A stretch of 64,000 bases of DNA from Streptococcus macedonicus ACA-DC 198 (GCA_000283635.1 HE613569.1:1203501-1267500), one strand, 5' to 3'; shown: positions 1 through 9,921, counted from the first letter of the stretch. Translations and numbers: made by a program. The notes: generated by a model not told the origin, from the letters alone.

Positions 1-5
1 CTCAT
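1..5 (-). CDS. First codon of a gene running off the left edge
   Basis: A minus-strand ATG at positions 5-3 follows an AGAGAGGA purine tract about 7 nt upstream, which is a good ribosome binding site. It comes 20 nt after the DegV stop, so a co-transcribed downstream gene is likely. Nothing of the protein is visible, and no function can be given. Confidence 0.4.
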
Positions 6-24
6 GTTTTTTCCTCTCTAACAC

Positions 25-873
25 TTAAACAATTGGTGTGAAACCAAATGCAACTGCACCTTCCCCTAAATGAGTAGCAATAACAGCATCAAATGTAACA
101 ATTTTAAGATTTTCAGCCTGACCTCTGTCAGCTAAAGTCTGATAAAACTGTTGCGCTTTTTCTTCTGCTCGCGAATGAATGATGAAAACTTCGTAATCAC
201 CATTAACAGTCACTTCAGACAAAACATCAACTAAACGCTTGATAGCTTTTTTCTCAGTTCTCACTTTTTCGAAAACTTCGATGACACCTTCGTCATTAAA
301 ATAAAGAATCGGCTTGATGCTAAGCAAATTTCCGATAAGTGCTGAGTTATTTGACAAACGTCCACCTTTTACCAAGTGATTCAAATCATCAACCATGATA
401 AAGGCGCTCGTTCCGTCAATTTGTTGTTGGAATTTGGCTAAAATATCGTCGAAATCCATACCAGCTTCTGCCCAATTCAACGTATTTCTTACCATGCTAC
501 CAAGTGGTGCGCAAGTAATTTTGCTATCTGGGAAAGCAATGGTCAATTCTGGATAATCGTCAACTAGAAATTGAATATTTTGCCAAAATCCTGAAATTCC
601 TGAAGATAAGAATAAACCGATGACATGTGTGTAACCTTCTGAAGACAACTGTGACAAAATCTCGTCTAATTTTGCCAAACTTGGTTGGCTTGTTTTCGGA
701 AGAACAGGCGACATTGCCATTTTCTTGTAAAAATCATCCAAGCTCAAGTTCTTACCTTCAACGTAGCTAATCCCACCAATCATGATTGGAATATCCAAAA
801 TGTGAAGGTTCTCTTTTTGTTTGATGTCATCTGACAAAACGGCGGTTGTATCTGTAATAACTGCTAATTTCAT
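25..873 (-). CDS. DegV family fatty-acid-binding protein
   Basis: A 282-residue DegV-family protein. The family binds a fatty acid in a cleft between two alpha/beta domains, and some members (FakB) present fatty acids to the kinase FakA. Seen here are the N-terminal ITDTTAVL strand-loop (residues 6-13), the TSQPS motif at 61-65 and the SSGISG loop at 90-95, all typical lipid-head contacts, plus a KGGRLS segment in the C-terminal domain. The length is normal. The ATG overlaps the stop of the DUF1149 gene by one base, so the two are translationally coupled. Whether this copy is a FakB or an uncharacterised paralogue cannot be told from the sequence alone. Confidence 0.9.
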   Translation of the reverse strand: MKLAVITDTTAVLSDDIKQKENLHILDIPIMIGGISYVEGKNLSLDDFYKKMAMSPVLPKTSQPSLAKLDEILSQLSSEGYTHVIGLFLSSGISGFWQNIQFLVDDYPELTIAFPDSKITCAPLGSMVRNTLNWAEAGMDFDDILAKFQQQIDGTSAFIMVDDLNHLVKGGRLSNNSALIGNLLSIKPILYFNDEGVIEVFEKVRTEKKAIKRLVDVLSEVTVNGDYEVFIIHSRAEEKAQQFYQTLADRGQAENLKIVTFDAVIATHLGEGAVAFGFTPIV

Positions 874-1253
874 TAGTTTCTAAACTCCAATTTAACCCCT
901 GGACGGTCTAGGGCAATTTCGGTTACTTCATACGTTAAGCGTTGCACAATGTCTAATAGCGGTGCGGCTAAATTTTCAACTTCTTCTTTGGTGAATTCAC
1001 TTGGTTCGTTAACAATACGATTTTTAATGTGAACCATTTGTGACACGACACCACTGATAACGAATTCTTTTTTAACGACCATAAATTGTAATACTGATAC
1101 AATCGTTGTTTGGTTGTTTTCTGTATCTTTTTTTACTAATTGAAAAGTTACTTCAAAATTAGTCTTTGGTGTACCATTTTTCTTTTCCCATTCGAGATTT
1201 CTTGCATCATAATGGTACTGGTTTACAAATTCTTTTTCACGTACTAATTCCAT
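873..1253 (-). CDS. DUF1149 family protein
   Basis: A 126-residue soluble protein matching the streptococcal DUF1149 family (SecB-like fold by family knowledge; function unknown). It has no signal peptide or membrane segment. It begins MELVREKEF, preceded by GAGGAGACCAGT, which sets the start. It is the first gene of a two- or three-gene unit with degV, under an extended -10 at 1284-1292. The coupling to a lipid-binding protein is the only contextual clue to its role. Confidence 0.8.
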   Translation of the reverse strand: MELVREKEFVNQYHYDARNLEWEKKNGTPKTNFEVTFQLVKKDTENNQTTIVSVLQFMVVKKEFVISGVVSQMVHIKNRIVNEPSEFTKEEVENLAAPLLDIVQRLTYEVTEIALDRPGVKLEFRN

Positions 1254-1283
1254 ACTGGTCTCCTCTTTTGTATATCAGCATTC

Positions 1284-1292
1284 ATTATAGCA
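1284..1292 (-). promoter_or_regulatory. Extended -10 promoter for DUF1149-degV
   Basis: The minus strand reads TGCTATAAT, a perfect extended -10 (TGn plus TATAAT), about 31 nt before the DUF1149 ATG. No convincing -35 is seen, as is usual for extended -10 promoters. The same nonamer recurs at five other minus-strand promoters in this window. Confidence 0.6.
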
Positions 1293-1379
1293 TAAATAGC
1301 CTATATTTTGCACATTTTTCTTTGAAGTTTGAAATAATACTGAACATTCTTTTTATCAAAAAAATGCAACAAGTCACAC

Positions 1380-2039
1380 TTACCAACTATCATAAACAGT
1401 AAGTCCGTATTGTTCAATCAGTCGATTAAGTTTTGTCCCATATGAAGTGTCTGTGGCATAAGTACCTGTAAGAGCTGCAGTCGCATCCTTGTAGGAAGTT
1501 GTGTTTGATTTATGCACACCAACATAAATATCTTTTTTGAGAAATTGGGCATAATCTTCCAATGACTCTGCTTGGCTACCATACGAGCGAAATTGGGCAT
1601 CAATGGTATAAACATTACCACTTCCGTCATCTTCCCACGTTTTCATCGTGACTGATTGCCCATTGTAGTCCCCTTTTATGCCAAAAAAGTTATAATTAGG
1701 TGCTTGACTGAGAGCTGATTGACCGCTGTTTGATTCTAGAATCGCTTGCGCAATCATCACCGAAGCATAAAGGTCATTTTGCGCAGCAATTTGCCGTGCG
1801 GATTCGCCAATACTTTCAATAAAATTTATCGTTATTTGGTCAGATATTATAGTAGAACTTGTGGTGTCAGCAGTTGCCGTATTATCTGCATCTTGTGCTT
1901 GATAAGTGGAAATCACTAAAGCGACACAAGCTAAAACTGTCAACAAACTCATGCCGTGTAAAGCCCATTTAGGAACTTTTTTCTGCCGACGATGACTTCT
2001 CGCTTTCTTTATAACCTTTCGTTTTCTTGTTTTTGCCAA
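1380..2039 (-). CDS. Membrane-anchored glucosaminidase (GH73-type)
   Basis: A cell-wall hydrolase that would cleave N-acetylglucosaminyl bonds in peptidoglycan outside the membrane. The N-terminus is highly basic (KTRKRK...RSHRRQKK), followed by one hydrophobic segment (about residues 28-48), so it is a signal anchor. The rest is a glucosaminidase domain: SVMIAQAILESNSGQSALS carries the likely catalytic Glu, followed by NYNFFGIKG and the FRSYGSQAESLEDYAQFL segment typical of this fold. No wall-binding repeats are present. The frame is open from a TTG at 2048, but that TTG directly abuts the AAAGGA ribosome site. The TTG at 2039 lies 9 nt from it and is preferred; the start remains uncertain. 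Confidence 0.8.
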   Translation of the reverse strand: MAKTRKRKVIKKARSHRRQKKVPKWALHGMSLLTVLACVALVISTYQAQDADNTATADTTSSTIISDQITINFIESIGESARQIAAQNDLYASVMIAQAILESNSGQSALSQAPNYNFFGIKGDYNGQSVTMKTWEDDGSGNVYTIDAQFRSYGSQAESLEDYAQFLKKDIYVGVHKSNTTSYKDATAALTGTYATDTSYGTKLNRLIEQYGLTVYDSW

Positions 2040-2100
2040 ATCTGTCAATCCTTTCGCAAATTCACCTTTCAGTATAACAAATTTTTAATAAAAAAGAGAC

Positions 2101-2115
2101 TGACAACTGTTGTCA
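2101..2115. promoter_or_regulatory. Perfect 15-bp palindrome upstream of the glucosaminidase gene
   Basis: TGACAACTGTTGTCA is a perfect 7+1+7 inverted repeat, about 60 bp upstream of the glucosaminidase start. Its one-base centre makes it a poor RNA hairpin and a plausible dimeric repressor operator. The regulator was not recognised. Confidence 0.35.
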
Positions 2116-2146
2116 AAAATAAAAATCAGCACCCAAAAAAGTGCCG
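2112..2146 (-). terminator. Probable Rho-independent terminator
   Basis: On the minus strand the stem CGGCAC/GTGCTG (2141-2146 and 2127-2132, one G-U pair) encloses an 8-nt loop. It is followed by a T-rich run at 2112-2126. It would stop transcripts entering from above 2150. Confidence 0.5.
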
Positions 2147-2370
2147 ATTTATCAGCGCATTAAAAACCCAGTAATTGATTGTTTGAGGTTGAAAATCTAG
2201 CTTACAAAGCAAATATTAAAAAGTACCTAATCAATTGAGCATGGAAAATCTAAATTAACCAAAGGTGACAAGCGCTGTTTTAATATACCTTGACAGCGAC
2301 CTTCAACCATCTATTTCTGAATTGTTAAAGTCCAAACCACTGCGTCTTACAGATTCATAACTGCATAAAC
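2147..2370. other. Intergenic stretch without a recognisable gene
   Basis: About 220 bp lie between two minus-strand terminators (2371-2402 and 2112-2146). No reading frame of useful length with a ribosome site is seen. The two-terminator arrangement would allow a short RNA, but no clear promoter was found. Confidence 0.4.
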
Positions 2371-2402
2371 AAAGAAGCTGAGCACTTGGTCTCAGCTTCT
2401 TT
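2371..2402 (-). terminator. Terminator after the ltrA-like pseudogene
   Basis: The stem AAAGAAGCTGAG/CTCAGCTTCTTT is a perfect 12-bp repeat around an 8-nt loop. On the minus strand it ends in a T-containing tail. Confidence 0.8.
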
Positions 2403-2439
2403 AAAGGTGAATTTTGCCTTTTATCGTGTTGACTGTTAC

Positions 2440-3424
2440 TTACACTGAAAAGTCTTTATTTGGTCTTGATTTATTATAATGGTGATGTGCAAAAACACCA
2501 AACAGTAAGTAATAGTAGAATCCCAAGATAAAGAAGGCAAATCGAAAACAGATTATGTGCCGCTTGATTTCCTAGAAAACTTAGGGAAACTGTAATCAAA
2601 CTAAGCCTTAGAAAAATAGGATAATGGTAATAGATTGCGCCATTTCCTGTCACACGGTCTTGGTTGACATCTATCATGTGGTTAATTTCAACAATGTAAA
2701 TCATAAAAAGATTAGTTACGATGATAAAAATCAATAAAGAAGCCACAGACAAATTAACTACTGAAAAATACGGCGCTATACCGATAATCATTTCACCGAA
2801 AGTGATGATAACCAGAAACGATAAACGCTCCACCAAATGAGGAAGATTAATGGCACGTGTTTTCTCTGAGACATGACCTTGTTTAGGATTGGTTAAAATA
2901 CCAGGTAAAACCCACGTTAATAACACACCAGAAACCGCCAGAATCAGCCCAAATTGATAAGGCGAAAAGATTGAAACAAAATCAGCGAACGTATTCCCAA
3001 AATATAAAAATATCGACGAATCAAATCTCGGTCTGCTTCTGCCTTAGTATTGAAATACTCAATCATATATTGCAACAAAAGAAGCAAAGAAATAAACGCC
3101 ATTGGTAAAATAAATGGCACAAAACTCGTTGACCATTCTTCTGTCCCAGCCGTTGATGAAATCAAAAAGGCACAGCATTTGGGCAAACATAAATAAAATA
3201 TTGGTTAAACTATTTTGTCCAAAACGATTCGTGAATACCGTCTACACCATCTAAGAATTGACAAAAATAATCAAGGCAATAACAAACGTGAAAAAAGCAT
3301 ATGGTATTACAATACCATGATGAATACGGTGAATTAATATTGTGATTTGACTAATGGCATAAACGAAAACCAAATCATAGAACAATTCGGTCAATTCCAC
3401 TTTTTTGTGCTTTATCAAGGTCAT
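2440..3424 (-). pseudogene. Low-temperature-requirement A (LtrA)-like membrane protein, degraded
   Basis: The remains of a polytopic LtrA-family membrane protein. It starts at an ATG (3424) behind a GGGGGA ribosome site and reads MTLIKHKKVELTELFYDLVF, the family's N-terminal signature. Two in-frame TAG codons follow near 3240-3250, in the FVNS*MV*T segment where W and Q would be expected. At least three frameshifts are then needed: near 3165, near 2940, and near 2490. The last restores a C-terminus reading FAHHHYNKSRPNKDFSV with its stop at 2440. Hydrophobic segments survive in the pieces at 2474-2926 and 2944-3186. With five or more lesions, no function is expected. Confidence 0.85.
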
Positions 3425-3587
3425 TTTTTCCCCCTTAAATCCTAATTTATTTGTGTCTATTATAACAAAAAGCGATGAAATTTTACTGCTATAACGCTTC
3501 TAGCCAAAAAAACTCAAAAAATATTTTTCTCCACTTTTGCTCTCATCTTCAGATTTTAAAATCCCAATTACCATATCTCACAGCTAA

Positions 3588-3615
3588 AAAAGCTGGGCAC
3601 TTTCGTCCCAGCTTT
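3588..3615 (-). terminator. Terminator of the metE operon
   Basis: The minus strand carries AAAGCTGGGACG/AGTGCCCAGCTTTTTT, a strong G+C stem with a GAAA-containing loop and a T run, 15 nt after the metF-type stop. Confidence 0.85.
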
Positions 3616-3629
3616 CCCATTCTAAATTT

Positions 3630-5486
3630 TTAAGATATTCTTTGATTTTTTAACTCAACTTTTTGGTGAATGTAATCAATCAACTCAACTGTCAAGTCAT
3701 AGCGCATAAATGGTGTGATGAGATAAATCCCCTTAAAATGCTTCAAAGCACGGTCAATTAATTGTTTACTTTCTTCCAAAGCCAATTTTTGGCAGGTTTC
3801 TTTATCATCTTTAACAGCTTCTAATTTTGCTAAAAATTCATCTGATAGTTGGATACCAGGAACTTCATTATGAAGGAAAATAGCATTATTATAGCTTGTA
3901 ATCGGCATGATACCTACAAAAAATGGCGCTTCATAATCTCGTGTTAAATTGGCTAATTCATCAATAATCTCTGTGTTAAAAACAGGTTGTGTGATGAAAT
4001 AATCTGCTCCTGCCGCTACCTTTCTTTCGATTAAACGACCACAGCGTGATAGATTTTTGACGTTTGGGTTAAAAGCCGCAGCTGCTGTAAAATTGGTCTC
4101 TTTCTTGATACTAGCTCCACTGTATCCTTGACCTTTATTGAGCTGTTTTATGAGTGCTAACAATTTAAAGCTTGTGGCATCATAAACACTTGTGGCACCA
4201 GGAAAATCACCGATTTTTGACGGGTCTCCCGTAATGGCAAGGACATGATTAAATCCTAAAACGTCCATTCCCAAAAGTCGCGATTGCAAACCAATCATAT
4301 TATGGTCACGGCAGGATAAATGCAAAAGAAACGGTGTTGAAATTTCATTTTTCAATAGAGCCGCGATACTAACATTACAAATTCGCGTCTTAGCTAGCGA
4401 ATTATCTGCTAAGGTAATGGCTGAAATTCCTGCTTTGTCTAAGGCTTTTACCCCTTCCGTAAATTTCGCAATGTCAAGCGTCTTTGGTGGGTCTAACTCC
4501 GCAATAATCGTAACTTCTCTTTTGACCCTATCAACCAATGTCTCTGATTGTTTAGCCGCTTTGATAAGCTCTGCTTCTTCAACCATTGGTGTCACAAATT
4601 TTCGTTCAACAGGTTTTAATCCTTTAACAGCACGTTTTACCGCTCTGATATGATCAGGCGTTGTTCCACAACAACCACCTATCAAACGCGCACCTTCTGC
4701 CACAAGAAGTTCTGCACTTTTTCCGAAATAATCAGCATTTTGACTAAAGCCATACTGACCGCTGCCATTATCATCAACAAAAGACAACAAACTAGCATTT
4801 GGATAAACAGACAAATAAGACTGAGCAAAAAGCGGAACTTGTTTCAGTGACTTAATCATGTGATAGGGGCCGAGGTGGCAATTCAAGCCAACCACATCAG
4901 CACCTAACATGACTAATTTCCCTAGAATTTCAACTAAAGGACGACCATTTTCCGTAATTCCAGCTTCATGGAGAGCAATATTAGTTATAATTGGCAAATC
5001 AGTTATCGGTCTAACAGCTTTTAAAACTTCGATAATTTCTTCTTCATCATAATAAGTTTCAAAAAGCAAACCATCAATTTGATTCGTTTCAATCAAATAC
5101 CCGACTTGTTCCAAAGTCTCCTCAATAATTTCATCAAGGGTTAAATCACATTGTTTAAGCCCACGAAGAGCCCCAACAGTTCCAAGAACAAAAGCATCAT
5201 CACCTGTAGCTTCTCTAGCAATTTTAACACCAGCCTGATTGATTTCCTTAACTTGGTCATCATAAGCATAGCCTTTCAGACGATGGCGTTTAGCAGCATA
5301 GGTATTGGTTTGGATAATGTCTGCCCCTGCCTCAAGATAAGCATGATGAATGGCTGAAATTTTATCTGGATGTGTAAGATTATAAGCTTCGTAGCAATTG
5401 TCAAGACCATTGGCGTAAAGAAGAGTTCCCATAGCACCGTCGGCTACCAGAATATCTGTTTTTAAACGTTCTAATAATCGTGACAT
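3630..5486 (-). CDS. Bifunctional homocysteine S-methyltransferase / methylenetetrahydrofolate reductase
   Basis: A fusion protein for methionine synthesis. The N-terminal half (about residues 1-300) is a zinc-dependent homocysteine methyltransferase, with DGAMGT near the start, NCHLGP mid-domain and the GGCCGTTPDH zinc-cysteine motif. The C-terminal half (about 330-615) is a MetF-type reductase making 5-methyl-THF, with AELDPPKTLD and HLSCRDHN segments. This matches the YitJ arrangement of Bacilli. The start is the ATG at 5486 (MSRLLERLK), 13 nt after metE and preceded by AGAAAGG; an in-frame upstream extension into metE lacks a ribosome site. The reductase half would supply methyl-THF for metE. 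Confidence 0.9.
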   Translation of the reverse strand: MSRLLERLKTDILVADGAMGTLLYANGLDNCYEAYNLTHPDKISAIHHAYLEAGADIIQTNTYAAKRHRLKGYAYDDQVKEINQAGVKIAREATGDDAFVLGTVGALRGLKQCDLTLDEIIEETLEQVGYLIETNQIDGLLFETYYDEEEIIEVLKAVRPITDLPIITNIALHEAGITENGRPLVEILGKLVMLGADVVGLNCHLGPYHMIKSLKQVPLFAQSYLSVYPNASLLSFVDDNGSGQYGFSQNADYFGKSAELLVAEGARLIGGCCGTTPDHIRAVKRAVKGLKPVERKFVTPMVEEAELIKAAKQSETLVDRVKREVTIIAELDPPKTLDIAKFTEGVKALDKAGISAITLADNSLAKTRICNVSIAALLKNEISTPFLLHLSCRDHNMIGLQSRLLGMDVLGFNHVLAITGDPSKIGDFPGATSVYDATSFKLLALIKQLNKGQGYSGASIKKETNFTAAAAFNPNVKNLSRCGRLIERKVAAGADYFITQPVFNTEIIDELANLTRDYEAPFFVGIMPITSYNNAIFLHNEVPGIQLSDEFLAKLEAVKDDKETCQKLALEESKQLIDRALKHFKGIYLITPFMRYDLTVELIDYIHQKVELKNQRIS

Positions 5487-5499
5487 AGCATGACCTTTC

Positions 5500-7734
5500 T
5501 TATTTTCCGTATTTAGCTCGGACTTCCTTGGTTGCAGCCACCAAAACTTCAAGCGCCGCTACTGTTTCTGGTTCCCGACGTGTTTTAAGACCACAGTCAG
5601 GGTTTACCCAGAACTGTTCAAGTGATAATTGACGCAATGGACGTTCAATGTTAGCAATAACTTCTTCCTTAGTTGGTACACGTGGAGAGTGGATATCATA
5701 GACACCAAGACCAATTCCAAGCGGGTAAACAGCTGTTTCAAATGATTCAATAACGTCACCATGGCTACGGCTTGTCTCAATAGAAATAACGTCCGCATCC
5801 AAAGCACGAATAGAATCAATGATTTCATTGAACTTAGAGTAACACATGTGCGTATGAATTTGTGTTTCTTCTTTCACTGATGATGTTGCTACGTGGAAAG
5901 CATGAACAGCATCATCAAGATAAGCTTGTTGTTTACTCTTACGAAGCGGCAAACCTTCACGAAGCGCTGCTTCATCCACTTGAATAATGGCAATACCTGC
6001 ATCTTCAAGCAATTTAATTTCATCTTTGATAGCAAGACCAATTTGGTTAAACAAATCAGCACGTGAAATGTCAGAACGTTCAAATGACCAGTTTGTAATA
6101 GTGATTGGACCAGTCAACATTCCTTTTACTGGACGGTCAGTCAGGCTTTGAGCATAAACGGTTTCTTTCACAGTCAATGGTTGAATGTGTTTAACATCTC
6201 CATAAATGATTGGTGGTTTAACAGCACGAGAACCATATGATTGAACCCAACCAAGTTTTGTTGTTGTGAAACCAGCTAGTTTTTGACCAAAGAATTCAAC
6301 CATGTCCACACGTTCAAATTCACCATGAACAAGCACATCAATGTCCAAATCCTCTTGAATTTTAATCCAACGTGCGATTTCTGATTTAATGAAATCTTCA
6401 TATTCCGCATCAGAAATATTGCCACGTTTCCAAGCCAAACGTGTACGGCGAACTTCTGGCGATTGTGGGAATGAACCAATTGTTGTCGTTGGAAGAATTG
6501 GCAGACCAAGTTTTTCTTGTTGCACTTGACGACGAACTTTATAGTCAACACGTTCAGTTGCAACATCATCCAAATTTTCCAATGTTACATTACGGAAATC
6601 AGCTGCTTGCAAAGCATCAAAATCAGCAACGTGTTGTTTGTAAGCATCAGATTCTTTACCGTCTAAACGTTGGCTCAACAATTTGATTTCTTGCAATTTT
6701 TCATCCGCAAATGCCAAACCATTTTTAAGAACTGGTTCGAGTTCTGTTTCATTTTTAGTCGTTACTGGCACATGAAGAAGTGAACAAGAAGGTTGAACAA
6801 AAAGTGTTTTTACATTTGCTTGAATTTTTTCGAGTAATGCTGATATTTTGACAAAATCTGTTGCCCAGATATTACGTCCGTCAACCACACCTGCAAAAAC
6901 GTCTTTATCATTAAAATAACCTGCTTCAATAGCTTCAAGGTTTTCATCAAGACCATGAACAAAATCAAGACCAAAAGCTGCTACTGGTAACTCTGACAAA
7001 TCTTTGGCATCAATCAAGGCTTCAAAATAAGTTTGGAAAATCAATTTAGCTTCTGGTACTTCTTTGTCAAAATAGGCATAAACATATTTTGCTGCTTCTA
7101 AAAGGTCAACCCCTTCATCTGTCACAAATATTGGCTCATCAACTTGAATATAAGTTGCCCCTGCTTCAACCAATTCTGCAAAAACTTGTTTATAAAGTGG
7201 CAACAATTTTTTCACTGCAGCTGTGAAATCATCAACTTCAGATGAAAGAGCCACATAAGTGATTGGTCCTGTAATGACTGGTTTAGCTTTATCGCCAACC
7301 ACTTCTTTTGCTTCCAAATACAAGTCAAGCAAACGTGTATTTGTCAATTGTGGTTTAACACCAGACCATTCAGGAACGATATAGTGATAGTTTGTGTTGA
7401 ACCATTTTTTCATTGATGAAGCAACGTTGTCTTTATTACCACGCGCAATTGCAAAATACAAATCAAGATTAATTTCTTCTTTAGCAAAACGTTTTGGAAT
7501 GACACCAAATTGTACTGACAAATCCAAAATATGGTCATAAAGTGAAAAATCACCTACAGGAATAAAATCAAGCCCTGCATCAGCTTGTTTTTTCAAAAAT
7601 TCAAGACGTAAATCTTTAGCTTGAGCTTGTAACTCTTCTTGTGAAATATCCCCTGCCCAATAAGACTCAATTAATTTTTTCCACTCGCGATTTTCACCTA
7701 AACGCGGATAACCCAAATTTGAAACCTTTACCAT
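5500..7734 (-). CDS. metE: Cobalamin-independent methionine synthase
   Basis: 5-methyltetrahydropteroyltriglutamate-homocysteine methyltransferase, 744 residues (normal is about 750). It transfers the folate methyl group to homocysteine without B12. The two-domain structure is complete: an N-terminal domain opening [17 protein letters not shown], and a C-terminal catalytic domain with zinc ligands in HMCYSKF (about residue 630) and PDCGLKTR (Cys714). AGGAGG lies 5 nt before the ATG. It is first in the operon with the Hcy methyltransferase/reductase gene. Two perfect Met boxes upstream (7857-7904) predict control by the MtaR-type regulator at 33324-34241. Confidence 0.97.
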   Translation of the reverse strand: MVKVSNLGYPRLGENREWKKLIESYWAGDISQEELQAQAKDLRLEFLKKQADAGLDFIPVGDFSLYDHILDLSVQFGVIPKRFAKEEINLDLYFAIARGNKDNVASSMKKWFNTNYHYIVPEWSGVKPQLTNTRLLDLYLEAKEVVGDKAKPVITGPITYVALSSEVDDFTAAVKKLLPLYKQVFAELVEAGATYIQVDEPIFVTDEGVDLLEAAKYVYAYFDKEVPEAKLIFQTYFEALIDAKDLSELPVAAFGLDFVHGLDENLEAIEAGYFNDKDVFAGVVDGRNIWATDFVKISALLEKIQANVKTLFVQPSCSLLHVPVTTKNETELEPVLKNGLAFADEKLQEIKLLSQRLDGKESDAYKQHVADFDALQAADFRNVTLENLDDVATERVDYKVRRQVQQEKLGLPILPTTTIGSFPQSPEVRRTRLAWKRGNISDAEYEDFIKSEIARWIKIQEDLDIDVLVHGEFERVDMVEFFGQKLAGFTTTKLGWVQSYGSRAVKPPIIYGDVKHIQPLTVKETVYAQSLTDRPVKGMLTGPITITNWSFERSDISRADLFNQIGLAIKDEIKLLEDAGIAIIQVDEAALREGLPLRKSKQQAYLDDAVHAFHVATSSVKEETQIHTHMCYSKFNEIIDSIRALDADVISIETSRSHGDVIESFETAVYPLGIGLGVYDIHSPRVPTKEEVIANIERPLRQLSLEQFWVNPDCGLKTRREPETVAALEVLVAATKEVRAKYGK

Positions 7735-7753
7735 AGTTACCTCCTATACCAGC

Positions 7754-7770
7754 ATTAGTTTTAAACTATA
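7754..7770. promoter_or_regulatory. Degenerate third Met-box-like palindrome
   Basis: ATTAGTTTTAAACTATA matches the TATAGTTnnnAACTATA Met box except at its left end. It lies only about 20 bp before the metE ATG, inside the leader, so it might act as a roadblock rather than an activation site. Confidence 0.45.
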
Positions 7771-7856
7771 CCTACTAATTTTTTTATAATTAAGATTGTA
7801 AAGGATAACAAGCATTTTTTCAATACCTTTAACCATTATATCTTTTTATGGGCTGA

Positions 7857-7873
7857 TATAGTTTTTAACTATA
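7857..7873. promoter_or_regulatory. Met box (MtaR-type operator), proximal
   Basis: TATAGTTTTTAACTATA is a perfect 7+3+7 palindrome matching the streptococcal Met box described for the LysR regulator MtaR/MetR. It is about 123 bp upstream of metE and 31 bp from the second copy. Confidence 0.75.
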
Positions 7874-7887
7874 CATTTAGAATTTAT

Positions 7888-7904
7888 TATAGTTTTTAAC
7901 TATA
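7888..7904. promoter_or_regulatory. Met box (MtaR-type operator), distal
   Basis: An exact second copy of the 17-bp palindrome TATAGTTTTTAACTATA. The centre-to-centre distance of 31 bp is about three helical turns, putting both sites on one DNA face as expected for a LysR tetramer. Confidence 0.75.
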
Positions 7905-7911
7905 ACAAAAA

Positions 7912-7929
7912 GAACTCCCTAAGGAGTTC
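7912..7929 (-). terminator. Terminator of the fru operon
   Basis: The minus strand carries GAACTCC-TTAG-GGAGTTC followed by TTTTTGTT. It lies 21 nt past the fruA stop and directly adjoins the distal Met box. Confidence 0.85.
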
Positions 7930-7950
7930 ATGTTAGATTAATAAAATTTA

Positions 7951-9921
7951 TTATTTAGCTTTTCTAAGGGCACCAAATAGTAATCCTGAAACAATAGCAC
8001 CGATAACAATAGCAACAAGGTAAAGAATCCAGTTACTTGTCAATGCAAAGACGAAGATACCACCGTGAGGAGCCATCAATTTAATGCCAAATGCACCTAC
8101 TAAAGCACCTGTTAAAGCTGAACCAACCATAAAGCTTGGAATAGCACGAGCAGGGTCAGCAGCACCAAATGGAATTGCACCTTCTGTGATGAACGATAGT
8201 CCCATAACAATATTTGTCAAACCAGCGTCACGTTCTTCTGCTGTGAATTTATCTTTGAACAAACGTGTTGCAACAAAGACAGCAAGAGGAGGAACCATAC
8301 CACCGGCCATAACAGCCGCCATAACAACTGAACCACCATTTGAAAGAGCTGCCGCAGTAAGACTACTTGTACCAAAAACATAAGCAGCTTTATTGAAAGG
8401 TCCACCCATATCGATTGCCATCATACCACCAAGGATAAGTCCAAGGATAATAGCAGAGCTACCAGACAAACTATCAAGGAAATCATAAAGTGCACTGTTA
8501 ATAGCTGCCATAGGAATGTTGATGAAGAGCATCAAGAATCCTGTTACCAACACACCAAGAAGTGGGTAAAGGAGGATTGATTTGATACCTTCAAGTGATT
8601 TTGGCAAGAAGGCAAGAGCTTTCTTAAGAACAAGAATAACACCACCAGCTAAGAAACCACCAACAAGAGCTCCAAGGAAACCTGAGGCAATTTGGTTGTC
8701 AGCAAGGTTTACTGCGCTATCCAAACTATAAAATGAAATGCGACCAAAGGCAATACCTGAAGTTGCCATAGCACCAGCTGTGAAACCAGCTACCAAACCA
8801 GGTTTTTCAGCAATTGAATAAGCAATGTAAGCTGCAAATACCGGAATCATGAAACCAAAAGCTGCATTACCAAGTTGGTTAAAGACAGCTGCAATTTCAT
8901 GGTAATTACCAAGGTGACTCAATTGGTCATTTGGCACTCCCATAAATTGGTCAATCAAGAATGAAATAGCAATTAAGATACCACCACCAATAACGAATGG
9001 CAACATTTGAGAAACACCACTCATCAAATGTTTGTAGAATGCGGCACCAAGACTTAATTTTTCACTAGCATTACTTGAAGATGAAGCTTCATCAGCTGAA
9101 GCTGTATAAATTTCTGCTTTTCCGTCAAGAATGATATTGATTAATTCTTCAGGTTTTTTAATACCATCAGCAACTGGACGTGATACTAATGGCTTTCCAT
9201 CAAAACGTGCCATTTCAACGGCTTTATCAGCTGCAATAATGACACCTTTTGCACGCGCAATTTCATCAGCAGTCAAACGATTACCGACACCTGAAGCACC
9301 ATTTGTTTCAACACGAACTGTGACACCCATTTCATCACCTTTTTTGATGAGGGCTTCTTCTGCCATGTAAGTATGTGCAATACCAGTTGTACAAGCTGTA
9401 ACAGCTACGATAAGTGGTTTATCATCTGAAACTGGAGCAGCTTTCGCTTCTTCTTTTACTTTGTTATCCTCTTCTGCTGCGTTAAATATTGCAATCACTT
9501 CGTCAGCTGATGTCACTTGACGTAATTGATCAGCAAAGCCATCTTTCAAAAGATATTTTGATAATTCAGCAAGAGCAGCCAAGTGAGTGTCGTTTGCGCC
9601 ATCTGGTGCTGCAATCATGAAGAATAGGTAAGTTGGTTGACCGTCCAATGCTTCATAATCAACACCTGCAGCAGATTTAGCAAATAAAACAGTCGCTTCT
9701 TTAACAGCTGCATTTTTACAGTGAGGTATGGCAATACCATCACCTAAACCAGTAGATGTTTGCGCTTCACGGTTCATGATACCTTGTTTAAAAGCATCAA
9801 AATCAGTTACCACACCGTGTTCAACAAGGCTTGTGATCATTTCATCGATCGCTGCTTCTTTTGAAGTTGCTTTCAAATCAAGAATCATGACATCTTTTCT
9901 GAGCAAGTCTTGAATTTTCAT
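7951..9921 (-). CDS. fruA: Fructose PTS transporter EIIABC
   Basis: A fructose-specific PTS permease fusing all three domains (656 residues). It imports fructose and phosphorylates it to fructose 1-phosphate. EIIA is residues 1-150 with phosphorylated His67 in AIPHCK. EIIB is about 168-265 with Cys177 in VTACTTGIAHT. EIIC is about 295-656 with many hydrophobic helices and GGPFNKAAY. Its ATG overlaps the fruK stop by 4 bp, which couples translation. It is the last gene of fruR-fruK-fruA. A low-complexity Ser/Ala linker (DEASSSSNASEK) joins EIIB to EIIC. Confidence 0.95.
   Translation of the reverse strand: MKIQDLLRKDVMILDLKATSKEAAIDEMITSLVEHGVVTDFDAFKQGIMNREAQTSTGLGDGIAIPHCKNAAVKEATVLFAKSAAGVDYEALDGQPTYLFFMIAAPDGANDTHLAALAELSKYLLKDGFADQLRQVTSADEVIAIFNAAEEDNKVKEEAKAAPVSDDKPLIVAVTACTTGIAHTYMAEEALIKKGDEMGVTVRVETNGASGVGNRLTADEIARAKGVIIAADKAVEMARFDGKPLVSRPVADGIKKPEELINIILDGKAEIYTASADEASSSSNASEKLSLGAAFYKHLMSGVSQMLPFVIGGGILIAISFLIDQFMGVPNDQLSHLGNYHEIAAVFNQLGNAAFGFMIPVFAAYIAYSIAEKPGLVAGFTAGAMATSGIAFGRISFYSLDSAVNLADNQIASGFLGALVGGFLAGGVILVLKKALAFLPKSLEGIKSILLYPLLGVLVTGFLMLFINIPMAAINSALYDFLDSLSGSSAIILGLILGGMMAIDMGGPFNKAAYVFGTSSLTAAALSNGGSVVMAAVMAGGMVPPLAVFVATRLFKDKFTAEERDAGLTNIVMGLSFITEGAIPFGAADPARAIPSFMVGSALTGALVGAFGIKLMAPHGGIFVFALTSNWILYLVAIVIGAIVSGLLFGALRKAK

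Noticed and set aside
4417..4653. Plus-strand frames opposite the Hcy methyltransferase/MTHFR gene, and similar ones opposite fruA, carB and the P-ATPase
   Set aside because: All are antisense shadows of conserved genes with no ribosome sites or recognisable domains.
5487..5552. Upstream extension of the bifunctional methyltransferase gene into metE
   Set aside because: It adds 22 residues ([10 protein letters not shown]...) unlike the family, overlaps metE and lacks a ribosome site.
7735..7911. S-box (SAM), T-box or Met riboswitch before metE
   Set aside because: No SAM-riboswitch core or T-box sequence was seen; control is explained by the Met boxes.
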